A stretch of DNA of 64,000 nucleotides from positions 456,625,004 to 456,689,003 of the forward strand of contig NC_085137.1 in the NCBI RefSeq assembly GCF_035046485.1, given 5' to 3'. Below are positions 53,600-64,000 of the stretch, piece after piece. Under the pieces are notes generated by a model. That model had not been told where the DNA came from, made no database searches, and was given only the letters and a program-made list of their open reading frames with translations. Source of the DNA: Aedes albopictus. Taxonomy: Eukaryota; Arthropoda; Insecta; Diptera; Culicidae. Position numbers and translations under genes: made by a program. Each line of letters begins with the position of its first letter. Position 1 is the first letter of the stretch.

Positions 53600-56500
53600 T
53601 TGGGAGATTTTCTAAAGAAATTTGAATGAATTCCCGAAGGAATCCTTGTAGAAATGTCTGTAGCATTTTTTGTAGAAATTTCTAAAAAAATCCTTGAAAA
53701 ATCGCCTGGATGAATTCTAAGATGTTTTAGGAAAGAATCATTGGGTTGATTTTGGAGGTATATTTGATGATGTTCTGGAAGTATTTTTACAGAATTAGTA
53801 AAGAATTCCAAATTCTTTGGTGCAAATAAAAAAAAACAGTCTTCAAAATAATTCCTACATATTTCCTTGGAGGAATTTCTGCAGGGGGCCTTGGGTGAAT
53901 TTCTAAAGACCCCATGAGGAAATTTGTGCAGCAATACTTTGGGGATGAATGTGTTCATCCTTGTAGGGTTATCTGAAGAAAAACTGAAAAATCCATGAAC
54001 GAATCTTTATTCGTAACTTGAAAAAAATCCTTGGAGAAAAGATTTAATCTTTACTGGAATTTCTTGAAAGATTATTGAACGAATTGTGAAAGAGGACTTG
54101 AAAACATTGCCTAAGGAATCTTTGGATGATTTCCTACAGCAATCATTAGAGAAATTTCTGCGGAAATCCCTGCAGGTATGACTAAAGAAATGCTTGAAAA
54201 AATTCTTAAGAAATCCTTGAAAGGACTTCAAAATCATATGAGGCAGTGCAAAATGAACCCTTGAAGAAGTTTATAAAAAAATTCTTGAAGGAATTCCTAA
54301 AAATGCTAAAAATGAAAAATGCTGAAGAAAACATGTGGGGTAGCTTCAAAAGAATCGTTAGTGGTTATACTTATTTAAGAAACTCTTTATGGAGTTCTTG
54401 GGATTACATAATACTGAAGAAATTTCTTCAGAAATGAAGGAGGAATTTCCTAAGGAATCGCTGTAGCAACTTTCGCAGGAAATCTTGGAGGAATTTGTAA
54501 AGAAGTCCTTGAAGTATGAATCGTAAAAGATGTCCCAGAAAGAGTTCTTGGAGCTCCGCACTTGGAAAAAAAAAAATGCTTGATGAAATCGTTAGAAACT
54601 TTCCTTAGAAGTTTCGTGAAGGAAATCCGGACGAAACTGGTGTTATCGCTAAAGAAACCCTTTAAGGCATCAATAGAAAAAAATCTAATAAAAACCTTGG
54701 AAGAATTTCTAAATGATTCATTGAGGAATTCCAGTAGAATTTCTTGGAGGAATTCCTGTGAGAATTTTTACATTATTTATTAGAATTTCTGGAGTATTTT
54801 TATTTTTTTTTTCAGTAACTATTTCGGAAACCCGTGTACAAATTCATTAAGGATCTTTAAACATTAATTTGGAAATCCATTCGGCAATTGCTCTGAAAAT
54901 TTCCTTTGGCGATACTTTTGATTTATTGTTAGGCAATTCCTTTGGAAACTTCTTCAACTAATTCTCGGCAATGCTACAAAAATGGCTTCTGATTTTTATT
55001 TCTATGAACTTCTTCACATTTTTATTTCAACGGAAATTTCGTTGGGAATCCCGTCTGCAACTTTTCACTGATTTTTTTTTTGACAATGCGTTTGAGAAAA
55101 CCTCTGGTAATTACTTTCGGAATAAATTCAACACTTTTCTGGAAACTTGCATGCCAATCCCTACGGGAATTGATTGGGTAACTCGCCTGGCATTTTTTTT
55201 GGTATTTTTTTTGGCAAGTTTTCTGTGAGTTACCTGAAAAAAAATTCGAATATCTTTTGGCGGAGTTTTTTTTTTGGCTAATTATTGGGAAATGCTTTGA
55301 TTGGATTTAATCCGAAAATTCCTATAAAATTATTCTTGGGGTTTTCTATGCAAATGTTTTTGAAAACTATTTCGGCACTTCCTTCGAAATCTTCGATAAC
55401 TCTTTTGGAAATTTCTCGGCGATAATATTCGAAGTTGAGTTAGATTATTATTTGTGAAAATATCTTTAACATCACTTTTTTAAACTCTTTGGCCAGCTGC
55501 TTTGGAAATTTATCACGGGATTTTAGCAATTTCTTTGAAAGTTCCCTTTGCAAATATACCTCACAATTACATTTGTAATTCTTTCAATAGTTCAATGTTG
55601 AAATTCATTCGATAGGCACTTTGAAATTTAATTAGTCGATTCGTTTGTAAATTTAAGTGACAACTTTTAAAATCTTGTTTGTTATTACTTTTCTAAGAGA
55701 TACACTTTTGCAAATTAAATAAAAATCAAAGAATTTACAACGGAACGACCGAGAAAAATCTCAAGAGAATTACTAATAAAATTTCCAAAAAAATAAGATG
55801 ATTACCCGAAGAGATCACAAACAATTTCCTAAAAAAGTATGAAGAAATTCCATTAGAATTTCTTGGGGGAATTTCTGTGAGAATTGAAAGAATTCTTATA
55901 TATTTTTTATTTGAGTTTCTTAAGTATTCATTGGAGGAATTTATGAATCCTTGAATAGGCTTATTAGAGGAATTTCTAAAAATAATCTAGCAAAACACTC
56001 AATGCCTTCTCTGGAGGATTTCCTACAGAATTTCTCGGAGGAATTTGTGAAAGAATCTCCGGAAAACTCTTGCAGGAGTAATTGAATTAATACAAGAAGA
56101 AATCCTTGCATGAAAGGATCCCAAAAGATTTCTTGTACAAAATTATTTGTTAAATATCTGGGAAAATCAGTTTAAGAATGAATGAATGAAATCAATTAAA
56201 GAAATTTTAAGAGAATACTTACTTGAATAAAATCTGAAGTAATCTTCGGAGAAATTGCAAGAGAACTTATTGGATGAGCTACTAAAGGAATCTCTGGAAA
56301 AATTCCTGAAGGAAATTTGGGAGCAATTTCTACAGGCTTCTTTGAAGGAATTCCTTTAGAATGTTGAATAACCTTAGAAAATCGATTCCTGGAAAAATCC
56401 CAAAAGTAATGGTAGAAGCTTTGGAGATGTTATTAAAAAATTAAGCAGAATGCTTTAAAATATTGATAAAACCTTCGCAGGAGTTTCTAACAAGATCCTT

Positions 56501-57400
56501 GTAGAAATTCTGACAGAATCTTGTGATAATTTCCAGGAGACTTTTTTTGAAGAAATATTTTAGAAATCCTTGGAAAAATAACCGTATGAATTCTTGAAGT
56601 GATTCCTGAAAAAAATCCGATGGATATCCTCTTTGAAATCTTAGCCTTGCATTAATTACTTAAAGGATGCTTCTAGGTATTCTTAAGAACTCCTGCAGAA
56701 AGTGGCAAAATAGTCTTTGGAGGAATCCTTGGAGAGATTACTGGAGAAGTTATTTGTTTTGATAAGATAGGGCATCTGTTCTTTTACTATTTATATACGC
56801 TCCCATTTCCATACCACTCAAAACAAAGGAGTGAAGCGCTTTTTGTTCTGCTTCTTATTTTTGTATATTTGTTAGAAGTGAGCACGGATTATATAAAAAA
56901 TAACGTAATAATTCTGGAGGAATCAATCATAAATTCTGGAGAAATTCCTGACTGAGATGCGTGATGGAAACTTAGAATTATTTTTCAAAAGGTTTCTTGG
57001 AAGAATTTTTAAGGAGTCTTATCAAAAAGCGGAATAGAAGTTTTTTGAAAAGTGCTAGGAATATTAGCAAAAATTGCTGAAGGAACTCTTGAGAAAACTC
57101 TTAGAGTTGATGGATATTAAAAGTCCAGAAGTATTTTTCGAAAGAATTCTTACAGAAGCCCTTCTAATTTATTTAATTCAATTTCTTCTGTAGGAATCCT
57201 TGGAGATTTTGTTTTATTATTATCCAATTGATTCTTTGGAAATTTCTAGGAGCAATTATAGGATGAATCTCTTAGTAAAACCTTAGAGAAACTTCTTGAA
57301 GAATACTTTTGGAAAAAGGAATTTTTGGTGGGATCTCTGAAGTAATCCTAGGAAATAATTCTCAAGAAATCTTAAAAAGGACGCCAAGATAAGTTATGAA
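53600..57400. repeat. Degenerate GGAATTCCT-type repeat, main block
   Basis: Nearly 4 kb of imperfect 9-15-bp units (gaatttcttgaagga, ggaaattcc) on both strands. No protein frame is credible; the many F/K/S-rich frames reflect the repeat. Confidence 0.7.
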
Positions 57401-57485
57401 TGCTTGAGGAAATTCCAAGTTTAATTATTGTAGAAATATCCGATAAAGTTATTTGAGGAAATAACTGAGAAATGCTTGAAGAATA

Positions 57486-58082
57486 CAGGGGATAGACAAA
57501 ATGATCGGAACAGGCAAAATTATCACTTTTCAAAAAAAAAATTGCAGATAGCTGTAACTTTTCGAAAAAAGCATCAAATATTCTCAAATTTTCTCTGTAA
57601 GATGATGATAGTTGTGTATAAGTGGTCCATTTTTGGAAAAGATCAGGCTCTTCTGCACGAAGTTATAAAGATTCTTGAATTTTGAAACGATGTTGAAATT
57701 TTGGATAATTTGGTGTTTTATTAGAAAAATAATCTAATCGTTATAATTCTCTTCCGCGTTGAGAGTTCTATGTTGTGTCAAAGGTTTTCCAAAGCTCATT
57801 ATATAAGTCATAATTGGTCGAAATTTCTTTGCATTCGGTTATTTGAATTCGGAGATACAACAGCTCAAAGTTGGCTATCGGATAATTACACCTTTTTCTA
57901 GAATCTTCATAACTTCGTGCAGAATAGCCCGATCTTTTCCAAAATTAGACCACTAATACACAATTAGTTGATCAACTCACAGTAAAAAATTGAGAATGTT
58001 TGATTCACCTTTCGAACAGCTATTTGAAAAAAAATTGAGAAGTGAAAATTTTGCCTGTCCCGATCATTTCGTCTATCCCCTG
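57486..58082. mobile_element. Long-TIR TA-flanked element (CAGGGGATAG family), 597 bp
   Basis: CAGGGGATAGACAAAATGAT at the left is mirrored (ATCATTTCGTCTATCCCCTG) at the right. TA at 57484-57485 and 58083-58084. The ends resemble 1399-2324. The right half matches 32370-32695. Confidence 0.85.
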
Positions 58083-58854
58083 TATATGGAGAAATATTTG
58101 ACTTTCGTTGAAAATCACCAAAGGAATATTTAGAGGATTCCCTAGAAGAAACGGAAGAAGGTTTAAAGAAATTCTAGAAGGGCTTCTCTTCCTCTGAGGG
58201 GATCCCGATGTAATTTCTTGGAAGAATATCTGGTTCTGAATGAATCATTGGAGGTTTTTTGTAGTATTTTTCCTGGAATTTTTCAAGAATTCTTTAGATG
58301 AGCTTCTAGATAAATCCTCAGAAACATAATTGATAGATTCGTGAACTAATATTTCGAGACTTACTCGATGAAGCCTTTGCAAGAATCTTTTGAATTACTC
58401 TGTAGTACTTTTGAAAACATTCCTGAATGTCTCAGGTGAACCAGCCAAGGGGCTGAAAGCCTCATTAATAAAGCTAATAATAATATTATTCCTGAAGGAG
58501 CGCTTTTAGAGAAATACTGAATGACATCCTTGCACACAATGAGAGAAGGCTAGTCCCAAGCTTCATCTGTTGGTTCTTTGTTTAAATGCAGATGTCCTTG
58601 CAATAACAGAGGAGCAACCGCGGGCGGTCAATCATGCTCATGCTCATGCCCAATACTGAATGACATCCTTGCATTAACAACTTAAAAGATTCTTGAAGAC
58701 AAATTATTCTTCAAGAAAGATTTCCCAAAGAAAAAGATAACCCGAGTAGGTGGAAAAATCTGATGAATAGCATATTCAGTAATGATTGAATTGAATTACT
58801 GAAGAGCAAGAACTGATATTGGTTTGATTGATATAAGAGGTAAAAGAACAGAAA

Positions 58855-59081
58855 TGAGGGGGTTAGAAGCAAAGGGGTGTAAGTGACAAAAACCCACTTT
58901 CGAGTAAATGAGGTTTAAAGTTTTCGGCACAATTTTTTCCGATTTATTGTAATTTTTCCAAACACCGTAAAAACAAACTTAAAAAAGTTCCTGAAAGCTT
59001 GAAATCTGAAGAATTTTTTGATATGCTCAGCTCAAAATCGACACAATGGTCACTTATACCCCTTTGCATTTGGGCCCCTCA
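58855..59081. mobile_element. TGAGGGG-ended MITE, copy 2 (227 bp)
   Basis: Same two ends as 13684-13902 in the opposite orientation, AA on both sides. Nested in the 9.1-kb hAT. Confidence 0.75.
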
Positions 59082-59194
59082 AATAATAGCAGAATCTTAT
59101 ATGGTGACTTACTCAATAATAGCTCGTTAAGATATTACAAGATAAAAAAAATAGCAGACAAGATTTGTCAATTTTTTCTAGAAAAAAAAAATAT

Positions 59195-59275
59195 CAGCAT
59201 CCAGCATCGAACTTACGACCTTAGGTTTCGCAGGCGGCGATGCTTACCACTCAAATGTGGCTCGCTGTTGTAAAT
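59195..59275 (-). repeat. tRNA-like (SINE-type) segment
   Basis: Reverse complement shows 'gtggtaagcatcgccgcct' and the B box 'gtaagttcgatgctgg' at tRNA spacing, with a D-arm-like start. Probably SINE-derived. Confidence 0.5.
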
Positions 59276-60035
59276 AACATGGGAATAAGAGCATGCGGTT
59301 CTTCGTTTCAACAGCTCAGAAAGGGACACATGGCATTTCACTAACATTGAGCCATCTCTTTGGGTGTATGTGTTCCATTTCGTGTAGAAGAGCTGAACTT
59401 GTTCTTAGAAATTTTCAGCTATTTCGGCAAGAACAAATACTGATATCATATCACTTTGAGCTATTCGTGCGACATTCATTAGATTTTTGAATAACACATC
59501 AAAATCACATCGAGCTATAATAGCTAAAAGTGTTCGATTTGAGATATGATTTAGATATTCTCGTCTACCCGGGAGAGCAATCTTTGAAAGCCTTTTATAA
59601 GGACTATTTTGTGCAATTTCTAAATAATTTGTTAAAAACTTTTTCGGCATAATTCTTATAAAAAAATCTTTCGCTACCGAAAAAAATCATGAAGGAATAC
59701 AGTAAATAATATAAGATAGATAATGTTTAACCTTCCGTTGGCCATCACTGCAGTGTACTGCCAGCATCACTAGAATGCTTAGTACAATATGCGAGATTTT
59801 TTCAATGTTTTGTACAAAATGCAACAGTGCGATCATTCGACAGTTAAATGTATAGATTTATCATTGTAAAATATGTACATATTATGAAATTTTCTGGGGG
59901 CCTACCAATTTGCTTCCGCACCGGGCCCCCAAATTCCTAGCTACGCCACTGATTGCTCTGACATCCATGCACACAACAGAAACACGTACCTATTTGATGA
60001 ACAAATTGATATTTGAATTATGAAAAGAAATCCAC

Positions 60036-60107
60036 GTGCTCCGGTGGGAACGAACCCACGACTCCCAATTCGCTAGACGAGTGCTTCTTTCCTCCAAGCT
60101 ACAGTTG
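60036..60107 (-). repeat. tRNA-like sequence, relative of 24365-24437
   Basis: Reverse complement has D stem GCTT…AAGC, the loop text CGTCTAGCGAA and T arm GTGGG-TTCGTTC-CCAC, with an acceptor-like GGAGCACG. Shared CTAGCGA and stems tie it to 24365-24437. It just precedes the GC-rich block. Confidence 0.5.
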
Positions 60108-60109
60108 AC

Positions 60110-60543
60110 AGCCAGCTTCGAACGAGTGCGGTTCGTCGTTTCGATTGCTCTTCAAAGGTTATTAAATTAGCCTCGGCGCGAGTTTTTTCGGAAGTGAATT
60201 TCGGAGTGGTTGGAGACCGCGAGTGCCCGCAAGGCATTTTTTCGGGGATTTTTCTTCCCGCTCTCGATCACGAAACCGCCCCATAGGGGATCGTAAACAC
60301 GCGCTTAATTCTTCCGTCGCCTAACGGTCCGTGTGTTTGGGGATTGAATCCGGGACGTGGCCAGGGCCACCCCGGACTTTCCTCGCCTGAGGGTGGGGAA
60401 GGCCAAAAGTGCCCCACGGGGACAGTGGAAAAACAAAAATAGAAAAGAAAAGAAAGTGCCAAAAAGTGTTCCAAAAGTTTGGTTAGCGTGGGTGCTCCGA
60501 GAAGGGGCCCAACAGTGAAAAAATCTCCCGGACGCTCCGGAAG
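60110..60543 (+). other. GC-rich block, possible retrotransposon 5' UTR (left part)
   Basis: This GC-rich, purine-biased segment contrasts with its surroundings and continues at 63822-64000 once the TA element is removed ('ctccggaag' joins 'tccggaagatc'). It looks like a non-LTR 5' UTR or a host exon region, but no frame could be recognised. Confidence 0.35.
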
Positions 60544-60830
60544 TAAGGGTATGCGGTATACCGAAAAGTTTCGCCAAATGCACCTCGAAACGAAATTCCG
60601 CGGAATTCCACGGAATTCAACCAGGCGAAATTTATGATTTTGAATTTCGTTTCGTTTCGTCAAATTCTAAAAATTTCGCCTTCAAAAAATATATTTTGAC
60701 GAAATTAAACGGAATTCCGCGGAATGTCTAATAAATTTCGAAAACAAGTTCATTGTGTAAATGCCTTTTTTGAAAGAGTTTAATTTTTAGTGGAACTCTT
60801 GAAAGGGATTTACCATTACATCTGTATGAC

Positions 60831-61054
60831 CAGGGCTGGATGTACGGGTGGGATGGGGGTGGCCAGGGGTGGTTATTCGGGCTCCGGGCCCCACATTTTA
60901 GGCCCCCCTACAAAGACCTTTTTTGATTATTACACATCAACTTTATGTTTCATATTGCTCAAATACTGTTTGAAAACAAAGAAATTTTTGTATGCTCATC
61001 ACCAAGGGACCTTCGCATCCGCTCGGGCCTCAGGCAATCCTTGATCCGGGTCTG
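60831..61054. mobile_element. hAT-type MITE, 224 bp
   Basis: It starts CAGGGCTGGATGTACGGG and ends TTGATCCGGGTCTG; TGTATGAC stands on both sides (60823-60830, 61055-61062). Ends and the 'gggccc' blocks match the 1.19-kb element at 52389-53580, so the two form one family. Confidence 0.85.
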
Positions 61055-61149
61055 TGTATGACGAAACGCTATTCACGGTTAAGCTCTTATTCCTTCCGTT
61101 AATAAGAAATCCCGTAGAATTTTCTGGCCAAATTATACATGTATGATTC

Positions 61150-61290
61150 ATAAAGCTATAACCCTAGGCTAGTCCCGAATCAAATGACCTGAAGGTAGAA
61201 CACAGTTTTTAAATTTTTTGGGAGTGGTTTTTTGATCCCAGCTCCTCGGTGAGAAGGGCATGCACATCAACCATAACATCAGGTCCGCTT
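61150..61290 (-). repeat. SINE-like fragment related to 19705-19870
   Basis: 'ccctaggctagt', 'gggagtgg', 'gatcccagctcctcgg' and 'caggtccgctt' follow the same order as at 19705-19870, more diverged. Confidence 0.5.
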
Positions 61291-61619
61291 AACATGTAGA
61301 ATCTTGAGTCCAGTTTTATCTGGTAGAATTGTTGGTCTAATATCTAGAGATGATTGTATTTATATTTTAAGAATTTGCGGATTGCGGATCGAGTTTGCGG
61401 ATGCTTCAATGATTACGCATATATTTCGTAAGCATTCTCTGTGAGTTTTACAGGGTATTTTCTGATAAATTCAATCATCTATCATTTCTTTGAAGGTTGT
61501 AGATTTCAAGCTTTCTTCAGCTTGATTGGTAAACATCTAGTAGTTGATGTTTCCATATCATATGCTTCATGTTTCTGATAAACAATTGATATTAGAGCAT
61601 CTTACAGTAGAGGTATGCG

Positions 61620-61735
61620 CCGATTTGAAATCTGTCGGCGGCGGCGTTTGGCGCTTTTTAATTCGGCGGCGGCGTAATCGGCGTGACGCCGAGAGCACTT
61701 TCGGCGGCGTCGGCGTGAATCGGCGTGGCCATAAT
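61620..61735. repeat. 'cggcggcggcgt' simple-sequence repeat
   Basis: Irregular GGCGGCGTNNGGCG units over about 115 bp; GC-rich island in AT-rich sequence. Confidence 0.7.
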
Positions 61736-62172
61736 TTTGACTTCTTTATCAATTTGATCTTCGCAAATCAATACTAGTTTTTTATTTTTTATTAACTTAC
61801 CTCAATCGTTGAAGATTCAACAAAATTTTTATAATTAATGTTGTAATTTATTTAGATTTTCCTCTGTCTTTTTAAACTTATTTTAATCCTTTCCTTCCCA
61901 CGACTTTGAACGGCTATTCCTATGCCAAGAAAGCGTTTCCGAAAAAAGTGTTGATCAAAAAGTTATTGCAAATTGGCAAAAATTTTCAAAATCAACGAAA
62001 ATAGTTGTAAATCAATAGTACTTGATTGTTTATCAGCAGTTACACTTTTTAAACAAGTAATTAGGATCTGGCTTTACCTAATGAGATTACAATCATATTC
62101 TAAAAAGTATTGCATCATATTTATCTAATTCCGCTTGTCTGGAGTTCGTCGAAAATCGATGGTGCTCTAGAG

Positions 62173-62649
62173 CACGGGTTCCCAACCGGTGGTCCGCGGC
62201 CCCCCAGGGGGCCGTAAAGCCAGTCCAGGGAGGCCGCGATGTTACCAAAACAATTGTTAAATTTTTATTCTATTTTGTGCAAATTTATTCCAATTTTTAA
62301 TTTTGTATACCGCCACCCCCAAAAGCCACTATTTGACGATCAAATTTTCAGTATAAAACGCCTTCAGAAGAAAAAAATTTCGGCTGCGCCGCTATTTTTC
62401 AGCTACGACTCAAATTGAATGTACATGACATTATTGTTTACGAAATATGAGAGTCGAGTAATAAAGCGTATTATTGATCGTCGAAAATCCCCCCCCCCCC
62501 CACAGTAAATTTCTGGGTAGGTTACTGTACCCAAAAAAAGAGGTTTCGTCCATTTAATTCATATTTTTTTTTAAACATTTTCATTGGGCCCTAGATGCTT
62601 TGACAGTTTTTAAAGGGAGCCGCCACCTCAAAAAGGTTGGGAACCCCTG
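62173..62649. mobile_element. hAT-type MITE, CAGGGGTTCCCAACC ends, 477 bp
   Basis: The left end CACGGGTTCCCAACC and mirrored right end CAGGGGTTCCCAACC are flanked by CTCTAGAG on both sides (62165-62172, 62650-62657). These are textbook hAT ends. No coding capacity. Confidence 0.9.
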
Positions 62650-62657
62650 CTCTAGAG

Positions 62658-63580
62658 CAATCGTGGGAAGTAGAGAAGTAATAATCATCAGCAAGCTGCA
62701 CGAAAAATGAATCCAAAAGTTTTATTTTTTTTTTATTTTTTTTTTGTATTTAACATATTGTTAGAGTTTAGATACCTGAAATATCTTTCCAAGTATTTAT
62801 CTCCACACTCCATTAGGACTTTAACTTCAAATAACCACTATATTCTACTTAGATTCCACTAGCAAGTTGCTCCAAATCTTGAATACTCATTGAAAAAGAA
62901 ACATCTGTACAAATGACTTGATTTTTTTACGCAGTGAGATGTGCAAAACTCCAAGTAAATTGCTACAATATTGGCTGACTTACAGCTCAAAGTGGTCAGA
63001 ATCGGTCCAGGGCCCAAATGGTCCTCCACCCTTGTTAGGCAAAGTTGGGTACTTATTTATCTGCAATGTTTAGACATATTATACGAATCAAAATAATGTC
63101 TACTTTCACGACTACTTCGACCCGCAGTCAGAGATACGCGCGAGACAGTCGCCTAAGAGAACAGACTTGTTTTTAAATTTTCCATCATAGCGCTCTTTGA
63201 TAATTCTTGAAAAAAGGTCGACACATGGCCGGATGATGTGATGACTGCTGCAACTGCACGTGGCATTTGCACTGCGATTGAATTTTGTTCATCATTGAAG
63301 GCCTTGGAAAGTAGTCACCATAACTGTGTTTTGCTTGTAACGCACAATATCAAATTATATTTGAACACCCCTAGTCATTCATTCTGCATAAAATGCATGC
63401 GAATAGGAATTCAATTGTAAGCTTTGTGAGGAGGTGTTTCCAAATTAGATCACCGAATTCAATGTCGGGTTTAATGTGAGAAACGGTAGAAAAACGGCAG
63501 CCCCAGCAACAAACCTAAAAATGGAACTGTAGCAAATGAAGTCAAAGATGAGACTAAACTGAAACACCGCCACGCCAATG
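62658..63580. other. Interior of the 3.27-kb element, nothing recognised
   Basis: No gene or repeat could be supported. The 60-codon frame near 63238 has no known motif. Confidence 0.4.
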
Positions 63581-63821
63581 CTAGAAAAAATTCAAACACG
63601 CAGCATCCATTTCCTGATCAATTTGATATAACTGCAAAATTCCGCGGAACTTTTTCGAAAATTTCGTTTCGTTTCGAAAAATACCGAGTGAATTCGGATT
63701 TCGTATCGATCTCACGAAACATTTTTGAATTTCGTTTCGTTTCGTACCGCATTGCGTCAGCAATTTCACATATCGTTTCGTTTCGTTTCGCTTTGAAAAA
63801 ATCCCATACCGCATACCCTTA

Positions 63822-64000
63822 TCCGGAAGATCAATTAGCGTTGTGTAAAGGGGCCCAAGCCCACGGATTTATCTTCCTCCCCTGAGAGGAGTGTGCGGCC
63901 GTTGAAGTGGCCTTTTTCGGGCCCTACAGTGAGAACTCAGCCCAAGTGGGACACGTGTCACACACCTGACACCCCCCCCCCCAACCACCAAACCCCCCTC
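63822..64000 (+). other. GC-rich block, right part
   Basis: Continuation of 60110-60543. It ends in C-rich tracts at the window edge, so its identity cannot be settled. Confidence 0.35.

Larger units (their letters stand above)
50853..59951. mobile_element. 9.1-kb hAT-type insertion, composite
   Basis: The left end CAGTGGCGTAGCAAGG and right end CCTAGCTACGCCACTG are mirrored, and ATTGCTCT stands on both sides (50845-50852, 59952-59959). CAG-starting ends and an 8-bp duplication are typical of hAT elements. Just inside, both ends carry 'gcaccgggcccccgaatt' text. No hAT transposase motif was recognised. Much of the interior is degenerate 'gaattcctcc' repeat and at least four elements have inserted (51030, 52389, 57486, 58855). 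It lies in what is presumably the last intron of the TMED gene. Confidence 0.88.
60546..63819. mobile_element. 3.27-kb TA-flanked TIR element, AGGGTATGCGGTAT ends
   Basis: The 14-bp ends AGGGTATGCGGTAT are perfect inverted repeats and TA flanks both (60544-60545, 63820-63821). Subterminal blocks of 'gaattccgcgg' and repeated 'tttcgtttcg' occur near both ends. No transposase frame. Two hAT MITEs and a SINE-like piece are nested inside. Confidence 0.8.

Noticed and set aside
50853..59951. Active autonomous hAT element
   Set aside because: No frame with hAT transposase features was seen; the interior is repeats and nested insertions.

Overview
This is animal nuclear DNA, most likely from an Aedes-type (culicine) mosquito. 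The reasons are AT-rich intergenic sequence packed with miniature inverted-repeat transposable elements (MITEs), degenerate LOA/Lian-like and R1-clade non-LTR retrotransposons, tRNA-headed SINE-like sequences, long runs of degenerate 'gaattcctccagg' repeats, and two short GC-richer host exons isolated in kilobases of transposon. No bacterial operons, CRISPR arrays or intact transposon reading frames are present. The species call is an inference from composition and repeat style.

Host content is small. On the + strand, 26461-26631 is the last coding exon of the Hippo/MST kinase (SARAH domain), with its 3' UTR running to about 27.2 kb. On the - strand, 50330-50557 is the last coding exon of a p24/TMED cargo receptor (coiled coil, transmembrane segment, short tail). 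The two genes converge. Their other exons were not found in the window, so their introns must be very large.

Layout. 0.5-2.3 kb: two TIR elements and a tandem duplication. 2.4-12.0 kb: an inverted-repeat element split by a 5'-truncated LOA-like retrotransposon (2787-11333, 10-bp target duplication), whose endonuclease is split by a 3.15-kb TIR element. 12.2-13.9 kb: more MITEs. 14.2-23.6 kb: a diverged ~300-bp tandem repeat interrupted by an R1-clade retrotransposon, whose ORF1 is split by a 2.2-kb element. 24.1-26.1 kb: a foldback element built of 'aaggctgaa' units. 26.4-27.5 kb: the hpo 3' end and a 263-bp MITE. 27.5-34.7 kb: MITEs, an endonuclease fragment, inverted minisatellite arrays and an internally deleted R1 copy. 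34.7-37.4 kb: a foldback element of ~150-bp units carrying three later insertions. 37.9-42.2 kb: a second LOA fragment with two AATT-flanked insertions, one hit again by two back-to-back TA elements. 42.7-45.2 kb: a second copy of the 2.2-2.5-kb family. 46-49 kb: MITEs. 50.3 kb: the TMED exon. 50.85-59.95 kb: one hAT-type insertion with clean 8-bp duplications that hosts at least four further elements. 60-64 kb: a GC-rich block split by a 3.3-kb TA element that holds two hAT MITEs.

The main value of the window is its insertion record. Many junctions have exact target duplications, and in several cases the interrupted reading frame or a sister repeat gives the empty site. This allows element families to be defined by target duplication: AATT; 7 bp; 2 bp non-TA; 8 bp; TA; TTA; TTAA. 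Boundaries were read by eye and copy numbers elsewhere in the genome are unknown.
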